This document shows positions 1 through 5,044 of a stretch of 5,044 nt of DNA, piece by piece (the first letter of the stretch is position 1; each line of letters starts with the position of its first letter). The DNA is from an uncultured Ktedonobacteraceae bacterium. GTDB lineage: Bacteria; Chloroflexota; Ktedonobacteria; Ktedonobacterales; Ktedonobacteraceae. The stretch spans positions 1-5,044 of the forward strand of contig CATPCK010000122.1 of the NCBI GenBank assembly GCA_955652655.1, given 5' to 3'. The translations under genes were made by a program, and so were the position numbers. The notes below the pieces were generated by a model. It had not been told where the DNA came from. It saw only the letters and a list, made by a program, of their open reading frames with translations, and did no database searches.

Positions 1-1
1 A

Positions 2-154
2 GATATCCGCCAAGTTCGAGCGATACTTGAATCGTATGGTATCTTGTTACGTTACTTTAACCACCCGTATCTGCGTGATTTTTTACGTGTCACGGTAGGT
101 TTGCCTGAGCATACGGATAAGCTGGCATATGCGCTGTCAAAGGTAATAGGGTAA
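2..154 (+). CDS. hisC: Histidinol-phosphate aminotransferase, C-terminal fragment (5' end outside window)
   Basis: Only the last 50 codons are present, read in frame 2 and ending in TAA at 152-154. The peptide contains GILLRYFNHPYLRDFLRVTV followed by GLPEHTDKLAYAL, which matches the end of HisC-type PLP-dependent (fold type I) aminotransferases: a 'GI-R' strand, then 'LR-TVG-PEE---L--AL'. In this family the Arg before the 'TVG' motif (Arg335 in E. coli HisC) binds the substrate carboxylate, and it is present here. The enzyme converts imidazole-acetol phosphate and glutamate to histidinol phosphate in cytoplasmic histidine biosynthesis. The lysine that carries PLP lies upstream and cannot be seen. 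A strong terminator follows 5 nt after the stop, so this gene ends its own transcription unit. Another class I/II aminotransferase is possible, but the tail is most like HisC. Confidence 0.82.
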   Translation, partial: DIRQVRAILESYGILLRYFNHPYLRDFLRVTVGLPEHTDKLAYALSKVIG

Positions 155-159
155 GTGCC

Positions 160-197
160 AAAAGGGATACCGCTCTTGTAGAGACGGCATCCCTTTT
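160..197 (+). terminator. Rho-independent terminator of hisC
   Basis: A long hairpin starts 5 nt after the hisC stop. Bases 160-168 (AAAAGGGAT) pair with 189-197 (ATCCCTTTT). After one A/C mismatch (169/188), CCG at 170-172 pairs with CGG at 185-187. After a bulged A at 184, CTCT at 173-176 pairs with AGAG at 180-183 around a TGT loop. The 3' arm ends in TTTT, followed by a T-rich stretch. The A-rich 5' arm could also make it work on transcripts from the - strand. It separates hisC from the enolase unit. Confidence 0.88.
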
Positions 198-218
198 ATG
201 TCTTTGCTCTGTATAACC

Positions 219-248
219 TTGCTCCAATCCCCTCTAAAGAGGTACAAT
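219..248 (+). promoter_or_regulatory. Probable sigma70-type promoter of the eno operon
   Basis: The -35-like TTGCTC at 219-224 and the -10-like TACAAT at 243-248 are 18 bp apart. They lie between the hisC terminator and the eno ribosome binding site, where a promoter is expected. Transcription would begin near 255 and leave a leader of about 30 nt. The -10 matches consensus at five of six positions, but the -35 is only moderate. A second TTGCTC at 205-210 has no matching -10 at a suitable distance. Not proven by sequence alone. Confidence 0.55.
231..242. promoter_or_regulatory. 12-bp palindrome in the eno promoter spacer (possible operator)
   Basis: CCTCT-AA-AGAGG is a perfect dyad with 5-bp arms and a 2-bp centre. 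It abuts the -10 hexamer at 243, inside the -35/-10 spacer. A repressor or a spacer-distorting activator could bind there. The site is short, so chance is a real alternative. Confidence 0.3.
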
Positions 249-269
249 ACTTTCGCAAGCATATGGAAT

Positions 270-274
270 GGAGG
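270..274 (+). promoter_or_regulatory. eno ribosome binding site (decides the start)
   Basis: GGAGG at 270-274 lies 10 nt before the ATG at 285. The other in-frame ATG choices are at 198, which is 5' of this site and at the end of the terminator, and at 306, which is 31 nt downstream and too far. The site therefore favours 285 as the start. Confidence 0.75.
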
Positions 275-284
275 ATCTATTTTT

Positions 285-1610
285 ATGCCAAATAGTATAA
301 ATGGAATGACCACGATCGAAGACGTCGCCGCGCGCGAAATTCTGGATTCGCGCGGTAATCCCACTATAGAAGTTGAGATTTTGTTAGTGGGAGGAGAACG
401 TGGAGTAGCCGCGGTTCCTTCTGGGGCGTCGACCGGTGTCCACGAGGCAGTGGAGTTGCGCGATGGAGATAAGAGTCGCTACGGTGGCAAGGGAGTGCTT
501 AACGCCGTTCGCAATGTGAACGATACCATCAGTGATGCTATCATCGGGCTCGATGCCACAGACCAGATTATGCTGGACGAAGTGATGATCGAGTTGGATG
601 GTACGCCGAACAAGGCGCACCTGGGAGCAAATGCCATCCTCGGTGTCTCCCTGGCGGTGGCAAAGGCGGCAGCCAATGCGCAGCAAGAGCCGCTGTACCG
701 TTATTTAGGTGGCGTCTCCGCTCGTACCTTGCCCGTCCCTATGATGAATATCTTGAATGGGGGCAAGCACGCCGATAACTCGACCGATATGCAGGAGTAT
801 ATGATCCTTCCGGTGGGTGCGCCGACATTTCATGACGCGCTACGCATGGGGGCCGAAGTGTACCAGGGCTTGAAAAAGGTGCTGCACGGAAAAAAGCTGA
901 ATACCAATGTCGGAGATGAGGGAGGTTTCGCACCATCGCTCGGCTCTAACCGCGAAGCATTGGAGGTTATCGTGGCGGCCATAGATGCGGCAGGCTATAA
1001 ACCAGGCGTGGATATTTTCCTGGGTATGGACCCGGCGGCCTCGGAGTTCTACGATAATGGTAAATATGTGCTGGCTCGAGAGGGACGTACGCTCACCTCG
1101 AGCGAGATGGTCGACCTCTACGCACAGTGGATCTCCGAGTATCCTATCATCACTATCGAAGATGGCCTGAGTGAGGACGACTGGGAGGGCTGGAAGCTCT
1201 TGCGGCAGCGCCTGGGCAATCGCATACAACTGGTAGGCGATGACCTGTTCGTGACGAATACAGAGCGGCTTAGACGCGGTATTCAGGAACAGGCAGCTAA
1301 CTCGATTCTCATTAAGCTCAATCAGATTGGTACCTTGACTGAGACGCTGGATGCCATTGAGATGGCGAAGCGTGCCGCCTTTAGCGCGGTGGTATCTCAT
1401 CGCTCAGGTGAAACAGAGGATACCACGATTGCTGACCTGGTGGTGGCGACCAACGCGGGGCAAATTAAAACGGGCGCCCCGGCACGCAGCGAGCGCGTCG
1501 CAAAATACAACCGGTTGCTGGTGATAGAGGATGAACTTGGCGAGGAGACGGCCCGCTATGCAGGTTACAGCGCGTTCTACAATGTGCCGTCCCTTTATGC
1601 TAAGGCGTGA
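285..1610 (+). CDS. eno: Enolase (phosphopyruvate hydratase)
   Basis: Enolase interconverts 2-phosphoglycerate and phosphoenolpyruvate in glycolysis and gluconeogenesis in the cytoplasm. In bacteria it is usually a Mg2+-dependent dimer or octamer. From ATG 285 the protein has 441 residues, close to the normal 420-435, with a short extra N-terminal stretch (MPNSING) before the conserved AREILDSRGNPT at 17-27. All key parts are visible: the GASTG loop (47-51), H162 in NGGKHADN, general acid/base E212 in GDEGGFAP, metal ligands D249, E292 and D319, catalytic K344 in the signature ILIKLNQIGTLTET, substrate-binding SHRSGET (371-377), and K395 in QIKTGAP. Nothing suggests loss of function. It is the first gene of the + strand unit, behind its own promoter and terminator-insulated from hisC. 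The next gene starts 14 nt after its stop. A start at 306 (434 aa, MTTIEDV) would match family length slightly better but has no close ribosome binding site. Confidence 0.97.
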   Translation: MPNSINGMTTIEDVAAREILDSRGNPTIEVEILLVGGERGVAAVPSGASTGVHEAVELRDGDKSRYGGKGVLNAVRNVNDTISDAIIGLDATDQIMLDEVMIELDGTPNKAHLGANAILGVSLAVAKAAANAQQEPLYRYLGGVSARTLPVPMMNILNGGKHADNSTDMQEYMILPVGAPTFHDALRMGAEVYQGLKKVLHGKKLNTNVGDEGGFAPSLGSNREALEVIVAAIDAAGYKPGVDIFLGMDPAASEFYDNGKYVLAREGRTLTSSEMVDLYAQWISEYPIITIEDGLSEDDWEGWKLLRQRLGNRIQLVGDDLFVTNTERLRRGIQEQAANSILIKLNQIGTLTETLDAIEMAKRAAFSAVVSHRSGETEDTTIADLVVATNAGQIKTGAPARSERVAKYNRLLVIEDELGEETARYAGYSAFYNVPSLYAKA

Positions 1611-1624
1611 AATAAGAGGTTACT

Positions 1625-2509
1625 ATGATAAAGGATACGTCAGAGGTTAGCAAAGCTCCGGAGCGGGAGCGGCGGACTGCCCATGTAATACACTACAAAC
1701 TGAGCTATGTTGTACAGGGACCCGAGTTTGGTAGCGATGGAGCCATTGTGCTGCTCCATGATATTGCGGCGGGAGCCTTTGTATGGGCTGATGTCATGCC
1801 CCATCTTGCCAGTTTGAACCGCGCTGTTTATGCGATCGATTTACTTGGCTATGGACTATCAGACCATCCCTGGCCGGCAGACACCTCAAACTGGGGTCAA
1901 GCCGACGGGCTTAAGATGTTGTTTGAGCAGCTCAATCTCACGAATATTATACTGGTGGGTCACGGTTTTGGTGGAAGTGTGGCACAGGTGCTGGCTACAC
2001 GCTTGAGCCGGGAGCGCGTCGCGGCATTAGTGTTGATCGATAGCACCTGTTTCGAGCATAGTTTCGCGGAGAACTGGCCCTTACCGGAGATGAAGAAACG
2101 CCGGGATTATGGTGCTCCCAAAGAGACAAAGGTAGAGGATTTGATGAGGGACCTGCGCGAAACGCTCCCGAATGGATCGGAGGATCCACAACGCTTCCGG
2201 GCGTTCATGAGCGATTATGTCGACCAGTGGAGCAGTGAACTGGGCAAGGAAGTGCTTTTTCAACAAATTCGCCTGTTAAACCCTGACTACACAAACTCGG
2301 TAGCCTCTGATCTTAAGGTGTTGGGGAAGCCTGTACTGATTATCTGGGGCGAAAAGGATCAGCAGATGCCTTTGAAGTTGGCCCAACGTCTCCACCGTGA
2401 CATTCCAGAGTCGCTCCTGGTTATTATTCCTGACGCGGGTCACCTGGTTCTCTTCGATGCACCAGGGGCGGTGGGGAGTGCACTGGTAGATTTTATTGGA
2501 GGCCTTTAA
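1625..2509 (+). CDS. Alpha/beta-hydrolase-fold protein lacking the serine nucleophile
   Basis: This 294-residue protein has the alpha/beta-hydrolase (abhydrolase_1) layout. It shows strand IVLLHD (41-46), the 'AIDLLGYGLSD' segment (70-80), the nucleophile elbow VGHGFGG (111-117), strand AALVLIDS (133-140), a cap-like region of about 140-225, VLIIWGEKD (237-245) and PDAGHLVLFDAP (269-280). Asp245 and His273 occupy the usual acid and base positions. The elbow reads G-H-G-F-G, so Gly114 (GGT, 1964-1966) replaces the usual Ser, and the oxyanion 'HG' is H45-D46. Classic esterase, lipase or peroxidase chemistry is therefore doubtful, and no substrate can be named. No signal peptide or membrane segment is seen, so it is probably cytoplasmic. 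AAGAGG at 1614-1619, 5 nt before ATG, supports the start. It sits 14 nt after eno and 12 nt before the peptidase gene. It could be a binding or scaffolding protein, use a different nucleophile, or carry a single-base sequence error. Confidence 0.88.
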   Translation: MIKDTSEVSKAPERERRTAHVIHYKLSYVVQGPEFGSDGAIVLLHDIAAGAFVWADVMPHLASLNRAVYAIDLLGYGLSDHPWPADTSNWGQADGLKMLFEQLNLTNIILVGHGFGGSVAQVLATRLSRERVAALVLIDSTCFEHSFAENWPLPEMKKRRDYGAPKETKVEDLMRDLRETLPNGSEDPQRFRAFMSDYVDQWSSELGKEVLFQQIRLLNPDYTNSVASDLKVLGKPVLIIWGEKDQQMPLKLAQRLHRDIPESLLVIIPDAGHLVLFDAPGAVGSALVDFIGGL

Positions 2510-2521
2510 GAGGAGAATGTC

Positions 2522-3454
2522 ATGTCAATGGCCATAATAGTACATGGTGGAGCAGGTACCATTACTTCAGATCGCGCTGAAATAGCCCGGGCAGGTTGTA
2601 GGGAGGCCGCGCTGATAGGGTGGCGCATTTTAGAGAATGGCGGTAGCGCACTTGAAGCCGTCGAAGCAGCTGTGCGTGCGCTTGAAGATAACCCCAACTA
2701 CAATGCTGGCAAGGGGGCTTGTCTGACAGTGGATGGTAGGATCGAGTTGGATGCTGGTATTATGGATGGCAAGAAGCTGAGCGTTGGTGCCGTTGCCTGT
2801 GTCGAATATATCAAGAATCCTATTTCGTTAGCACGCAAGGTAATGGAGAGCCCCTATGTCTTGCTTGTCGGCAGAGGTGCTCAAGAGTTTGCGCTTGAGC
2901 AGGGGATCCCCCAATGTAGTTTTGGTGATCTGCTGACAGAGCGTCAATATAAACGATGGAAAGAAGCGCAAAGCACAGGAGTTGACGCAGAAGAGGAACC
3001 GCGCTATCACAGGCGCGAGGTGACTCCTGGCTCACCTCGTAATGAGGAGAAGCATGGTACGGTTGGAGCTGTGGCTATCGATACCTCAGGCGTACTGGCT
3101 GCTGCTACTTCGACAGGAGGTATTTTCAATCAATATCCGGGGCGAGTGGGTGATACTCCTCTTGTAGGGTGTGGCTTCTATGCTGACGAGAACGCAGCAA
3201 TCTCTTGTACAGGCCAGGGTGAAGATTTTGCGCGCTTGCTCATTGCCAAACGCGCGGCTGATTTTGTGGCTGGTGGGGTTAGCGCGCGTGATGCAGCGGA
3301 GGCTGCGATAGCTTTGCTTGGAGCAAAGGCCGAAGGCACCGGCGGGCTGATAGTCGTGGATCGACCGGGAAATGTTGGTTTTGCCTGGAATAGCGAAAAC
3401 ATGGCTCACGCTTTTATGACGGAAGGTCTCGATGAGCCCATTACTGGCGTGTAG
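2522..3454 (+). CDS. Isoaspartyl peptidase / L-asparaginase, Ntn-hydrolase (plant-type asparaginase family)
   Basis: This is a 310-residue member of the asparaginase_2 family, which includes E. coli IaaA and human ASRGL1. These are made as one chain, then cut themselves to expose an N-terminal Thr. They hydrolyse beta-aspartyl (isoaspartyl) dipeptides and often asparagine. Visible signatures are IIVHGGAG (5-12), NYNAGKGA (59-66) with ELDAGIMDG (75-83), the cleavage site KHG/T180-VGAVA, TSTGG (196-200), GRVGDTPLVG (207-216) with substrate-binding R208 and D211, and CTGQGE (229-234). The predicted subunits are about 179 and 131 residues. A charged, probably flexible stretch (about 150-178) lies before the cut, as is usual. 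All catalytic residues seem intact, so it is likely active, though peptidase versus asparaginase preference cannot be read from sequence. AGGAGA at 2511-2516 favours ATG 2522, with ATG 2528 as a weaker alternative. It sits 12 nt after the hydrolase gene. No signal peptide is visible, so a cytoplasmic role in clearing damaged or recycled peptides is likely. Confidence 0.94.
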   Translation: MSMAIIVHGGAGTITSDRAEIARAGCREAALIGWRILENGGSALEAVEAAVRALEDNPNYNAGKGACLTVDGRIELDAGIMDGKKLSVGAVACVEYIKNPISLARKVMESPYVLLVGRGAQEFALEQGIPQCSFGDLLTERQYKRWKEAQSTGVDAEEEPRYHRREVTPGSPRNEEKHGTVGAVAIDTSGVLAAATSTGGIFNQYPGRVGDTPLVGCGFYADENAAISCTGQGEDFARLLIAKRAADFVAGGVSARDAAEAAIALLGAKAEGTGGLIVVDRPGNVGFAWNSENMAHAFMTEGLDEPITGV

Positions 3455-3470
3455 AGAGGGGAGGGGAGGT
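3455..3470 (+). promoter_or_regulatory. Purine-rich Shine-Dalgarno tract before the mazG-like gene
   Basis: AGAGGGGAGGGGAGGT fills nearly the whole 18-nt gap after the peptidase stop. It offers two or three overlapping anti-16S matches, which is why both ATG 3473 and ATG 3479 remain possible starts. Confidence 0.6.
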
Positions 3471-3472
3471 AC

Positions 3473-3793
3473 ATGACTATGAAGACCCTGCGCGATGTGC
3501 AACAAGAGATAGATGTACTGATCAAAGAAGAATGGCAGAGCAATTACTGGGCGCCGCTTGCAAGCCTGGCGAGGCTCACGGAAGAAGTGGGGGAACTTGC
3601 GCGCGAAATCAATCACCGCTATGGTGAGAAACCGAAGAAAGCCAGCGAGGGAGAGGGGAGTATCGCAGCTGAGATGGGCGATATCCTCTTTATCCTGGCA
3701 TCGCTGGCAAACTCTACCGGTGTCGATCTTGACGCAGCCTATGAAGAGGTCATGAAAAAATATCAGCACCGGGATGCACAGCGCTGGAAGTAG
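3473..3793 (+). CDS. MazG-type nucleotide pyrophosphohydrolase (YpjD-like)
   Basis: This 106-residue all-alpha protein carries a single MazG domain. It resembles the short Bacillus YpjD-like proteins in the stretch LARLTEEVGELAREINHRYG (32-51) and in EKPKKA just after it. The Mg2+-binding pattern is EEVGE (E37, E38, E41) followed by EMGD (E67, D70), the EExxE...ExxD motif of the family. Such enzymes cut nucleoside triphosphates to monophosphate and pyrophosphate and are thought to remove non-canonical or excess dNTPs. The exact substrate cannot be inferred. It is the last gene of the unit, 18 nt after the peptidase. Start choice is uncertain: GGAGG at 3465-3469 lies only 3 nt before ATG 3473 but 9 nt before the in-frame ATG 3479 (MKTLRDV), so 3479 may be the true start. 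An upstream GGGGA at 3458-3462 could serve 3473. The chain ends RDAQRW-K, like other members of the family. Confidence 0.9.
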   Translation: MTMKTLRDVQQEIDVLIKEEWQSNYWAPLASLARLTEEVGELAREINHRYGEKPKKASEGEGSIAAEMGDILFILASLANSTGVDLDAAYEEVMKKYQHRDAQRWK

Positions 3794-3813
3794 AGGGAAT
3801 AGAGGCTATATAC

Positions 3814-5025
3814 TTAATGCGGTCCCAGCAGGGTGCCGCCGTAATAACCGATGGCGAAACAGATGCCAAATACAAGCAGGCCAAGTAAGAGAAGCAAGAC
3901 TATCGCAGTGCGATTTACTTTTGGCGCTCCTGTTTCTGTAATCGGGTAGGGCATTGACGGGCGTGGCATGGACGGTATGAGCGACGGGTCTGCTACTGTC
4001 TGATCTGAGAAGTTGGGGGTTTCCATGGTTGATGCCGGCGACTTTTCACTCCTCGACTGCTGGTATGTGGAGAGCCCGCTACCCGGCTGGCCAGCGGGAA
4101 GAGGACTTGGAATTTTGCCTGTGCCAGCTGGAGAGAATTGCCTGGGGATAGCCACCTCGGCTGCCTGGTCTGCTGGAGCAGCATGGGGAGGCAGAGGTGC
4201 CTGTTGATGCGCCGGGTTATTCATAATGAGCGCAGTTGCAGGCTCCAGCGTTTCGGCCAGGGTCTTCAATTCATCGTTCAGCACTTCAACAGTATTGATA
4301 TGTTGTGGATGGCTGTGTATAATTGTGCGGGCGACCACGTTGCATAGTTCTGGAGGAACATTGCTGCGGAAGCGCAATCGCCCATCGGCGGGTGGTTCGA
4401 TCACAGTTGCACCCTGGAGACGGCCAGCCAGCAACTGGTAGAGGAGCAGGCCAACAGCGCGGGTGTCGTCGGCACGTCGCCCCTGACTTTCAGCTCCCCA
4501 GGGAAGGTCTCTATCGGAGAGAGGTAGACCCTCGCCGCCAACGTTGCTCCATACAGTAAAATAACTCACATCGCTTGGTAGAGCAAAGTTATTGACACGA
4601 ATCTGGCCACGACGGTCACGCATGATGGCAGTGGGGGTTAAATCCCCGTGACAGGTTTTTCGTGAAGAACCGGAGGCGTACAGTAACGCCAGGCAGATCT
4701 GGTGACCGTAGTCGGCAACCTCGTAGGGCTGAAGAGGTGATTGCAAGAGCGTGGAGAAATCCTCTCCATCGATATACTCTTGAATGAGATAGAGCTTCTC
4801 CTGTTCTGTGACGAGATCATACAGGCCAACCATGTTGGGGAATGTAAATTGGGAGGTTCTGCGAACGGCGGCTCTATAGACTGGGATGTGGGCAGCATCT
4901 ACCGCCTTGACTGCAACGGCACGCTGAAATGCCTGGTCGACTCCCTGATAGATGACTGCATACTGCCCCTGCTTGATCAGACGTTGTAGCAGGTAGTGTC
5001 CGCCAATAACCCTGCCTATTTCCAC
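3814..5025 (-). CDS. Membrane-anchored Hanks-type Ser/Thr pseudokinase
   Basis: The 403-residue protein has a kinase-like domain (about 8-260), a Pro/Ala/Ser/Gln-rich linker (about 271-371), one transmembrane helix (about 374-395) and a tail of about 8 residues. K369 and R372 before the helix suggest a cytoplasmic N-terminus with almost nothing outside, so no extracellular sensor is present. The kinase fold shows in IYQGVD (25-30), AVAVK with K40, PNMVGLYD (63-70), LYLIQEYIDGEDF (78-90), CHGDLTPTAI (125-134) and DDTRAVGLLLYQLLAG (186-201). Catalytic motifs are degraded. The glycine loop is K18-x-G20-x-x-A23, the helix-C Glu is missing near 52-53, Lys and Asn of the catalytic loop are T130 and A133, DFG is N146-F147-A148, and APE is G177-A178-E179. 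Asp128 and K40 remain. It is probably a signalling scaffold or regulatory pseudokinase, and weak activity cannot be excluded. The start is GTG 5025 with GAGG at 5032-5035, and the frame is open upstream to the window edge. It converges on the mazG-like gene with a 20-bp gap. Confidence 0.88.
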   Translation of the reverse strand: MEIGRVIGGHYLLQRLIKQGQYAVIYQGVDQAFQRAVAVKAVDAAHIPVYRAAVRRTSQFTFPNMVGLYDLVTEQEKLYLIQEYIDGEDFSTLLQSPLQPYEVADYGHQICLALLYASGSSRKTCHGDLTPTAIMRDRRGQIRVNNFALPSDVSYFTVWSNVGGEGLPLSDRDLPWGAESQGRRADDTRAVGLLLYQLLAGRLQGATVIEPPADGRLRFRSNVPPELCNVVARTIIHSHPQHINTVEVLNDELKTLAETLEPATALIMNNPAHQQAPLPPHAAPADQAAEVAIPRQFSPAGTGKIPSPLPAGQPGSGLSTYQQSRSEKSPASTMETPNFSDQTVADPSLIPSMPRPSMPYPITETGAPKVNRTAIVLLLLLGLLVFGICFAIGYYGGTLLGPH

Positions 5026-5031
5026 AATTTG

Positions 5032-5037
5032 CCTCGC
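5032..5037 (-). promoter_or_regulatory. Ribosome binding site supporting the GTG start of the pseudokinase gene
   Basis: On the - strand GCGAGG ends 6 nt before the GTG at 5025-5023. The following MEIGRVIGGHYLL fits the usual N-terminus of bacterial kinase domains. This makes the GTG a credible start even though no in-frame stop lies between it and the window end. Confidence 0.6.
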
Positions 5038-5044
5038 AACTAAT

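Noticed and set aside
205..224. Repeated TTGCTC hexamers at 205-210 and 219-224 as tandem -35 elements
   Set aside because: Only the second has a good -10 at a proper distance. No promoter-like hexamer lies 16-18 bp after the first, so it is probably coincidence.
198..284. An in-frame ATG at 198 that would extend enolase by 29 residues
   Set aside because: It lies at the foot of the hisC terminator and upstream of the predicted promoter -10. The added residues do not resemble any enolase N-terminus, and the GGAGG at 270-274 serves ATG 285.
840..1400. A 186-codon open frame on the - strand inside enolase
   Set aside because: It lies wholly antisense to a strongly conserved gene, its translation shows no recognisable motif, and it has no plausible context. 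Treated as a codon-bias shadow.
3086..3769. A 227-codon open frame on the - strand crossing the peptidase and MazG genes
   Set aside because: It runs antisense across two clear genes and their junction, is rich in Cys, His and Arg in an unpatterned way, and resembles no family I know. Most likely a shadow.
3794..3813. A possible bidirectional terminator between the convergent mazG-like and pseudokinase genes
   Set aside because: The 20-bp gap has no inverted repeat with a useful stem or a T-run. Termination, if local, must use sequence within the genes or Rho, so none was annotated.
4013..4989. Several short + strand open frames (61-82 codons) opposite the pseudokinase gene
   Set aside because: They overlap one another and the kinase-like gene, and their sequences look like out-of-frame translation (Trp-, Cys- and Arg-rich). 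None has convincing motifs.

Overview
The window is a compact bacterial chromosomal segment: five genes on the + strand face one gene on the - strand, and coding density is very high. The protein set suggests a Chloroflexota bacterium, perhaps Ktedonobacteria. The reasons are a Hanks-type kinase-like protein with a Pro-rich linker and C-terminal membrane anchor, a YpjD-like MazG protein, moderate GC and strong AGGAGG-type ribosome binding sites. This placement rests on general resemblance, not on a search. No mobile element, RNA gene, CRISPR array or phage gene is visible, and the region reads as core genome.

Layout. Positions 2-154 are the 3' end of a histidinol-phosphate aminotransferase gene (hisC), followed at once by a long, nearly perfect rho-independent terminator (160-197). 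A sigma70-like promoter (219-248) with a 12-bp palindrome in its spacer comes next. It precedes a four-gene unit: enolase (285-1610), an alpha/beta-hydrolase-fold protein (1625-2509), an Ntn-hydrolase of the isoaspartyl peptidase/L-asparaginase family (2522-3454) and a small MazG-type nucleotide pyrophosphohydrolase (3473-3793). Gaps of 12-18 nt, each holding a Shine-Dalgarno sequence, point to one polycistronic transcript. After a 20-bp convergent gap, a kinase-like membrane protein lies on the - strand (5025-3814). Its reading frame stays open upstream to the window edge.

How the genes may work together. Enolase is central glycolysis. The isoaspartyl peptidase and the MazG protein are housekeeping or clean-up enzymes for damaged peptides and non-canonical nucleotides respectively. 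The alpha/beta-hydrolase has no assignable substrate. A shared transcript would link these functions to glycolytic expression, but that link is inference.

The two most notable observations are both probable pseudoenzymes. The alpha/beta-hydrolase has glycine where the nucleophilic serine should be (GHGFGG), while its Asp and His are retained. The kinase-like protein has lost the DFG aspartate, two of three glycine-loop glycines, the helix-C glutamate and the catalytic-loop Lys and Asn, but keeps the VAVK lysine and the HGD aspartate. I did not find a clearly new multi-gene system.
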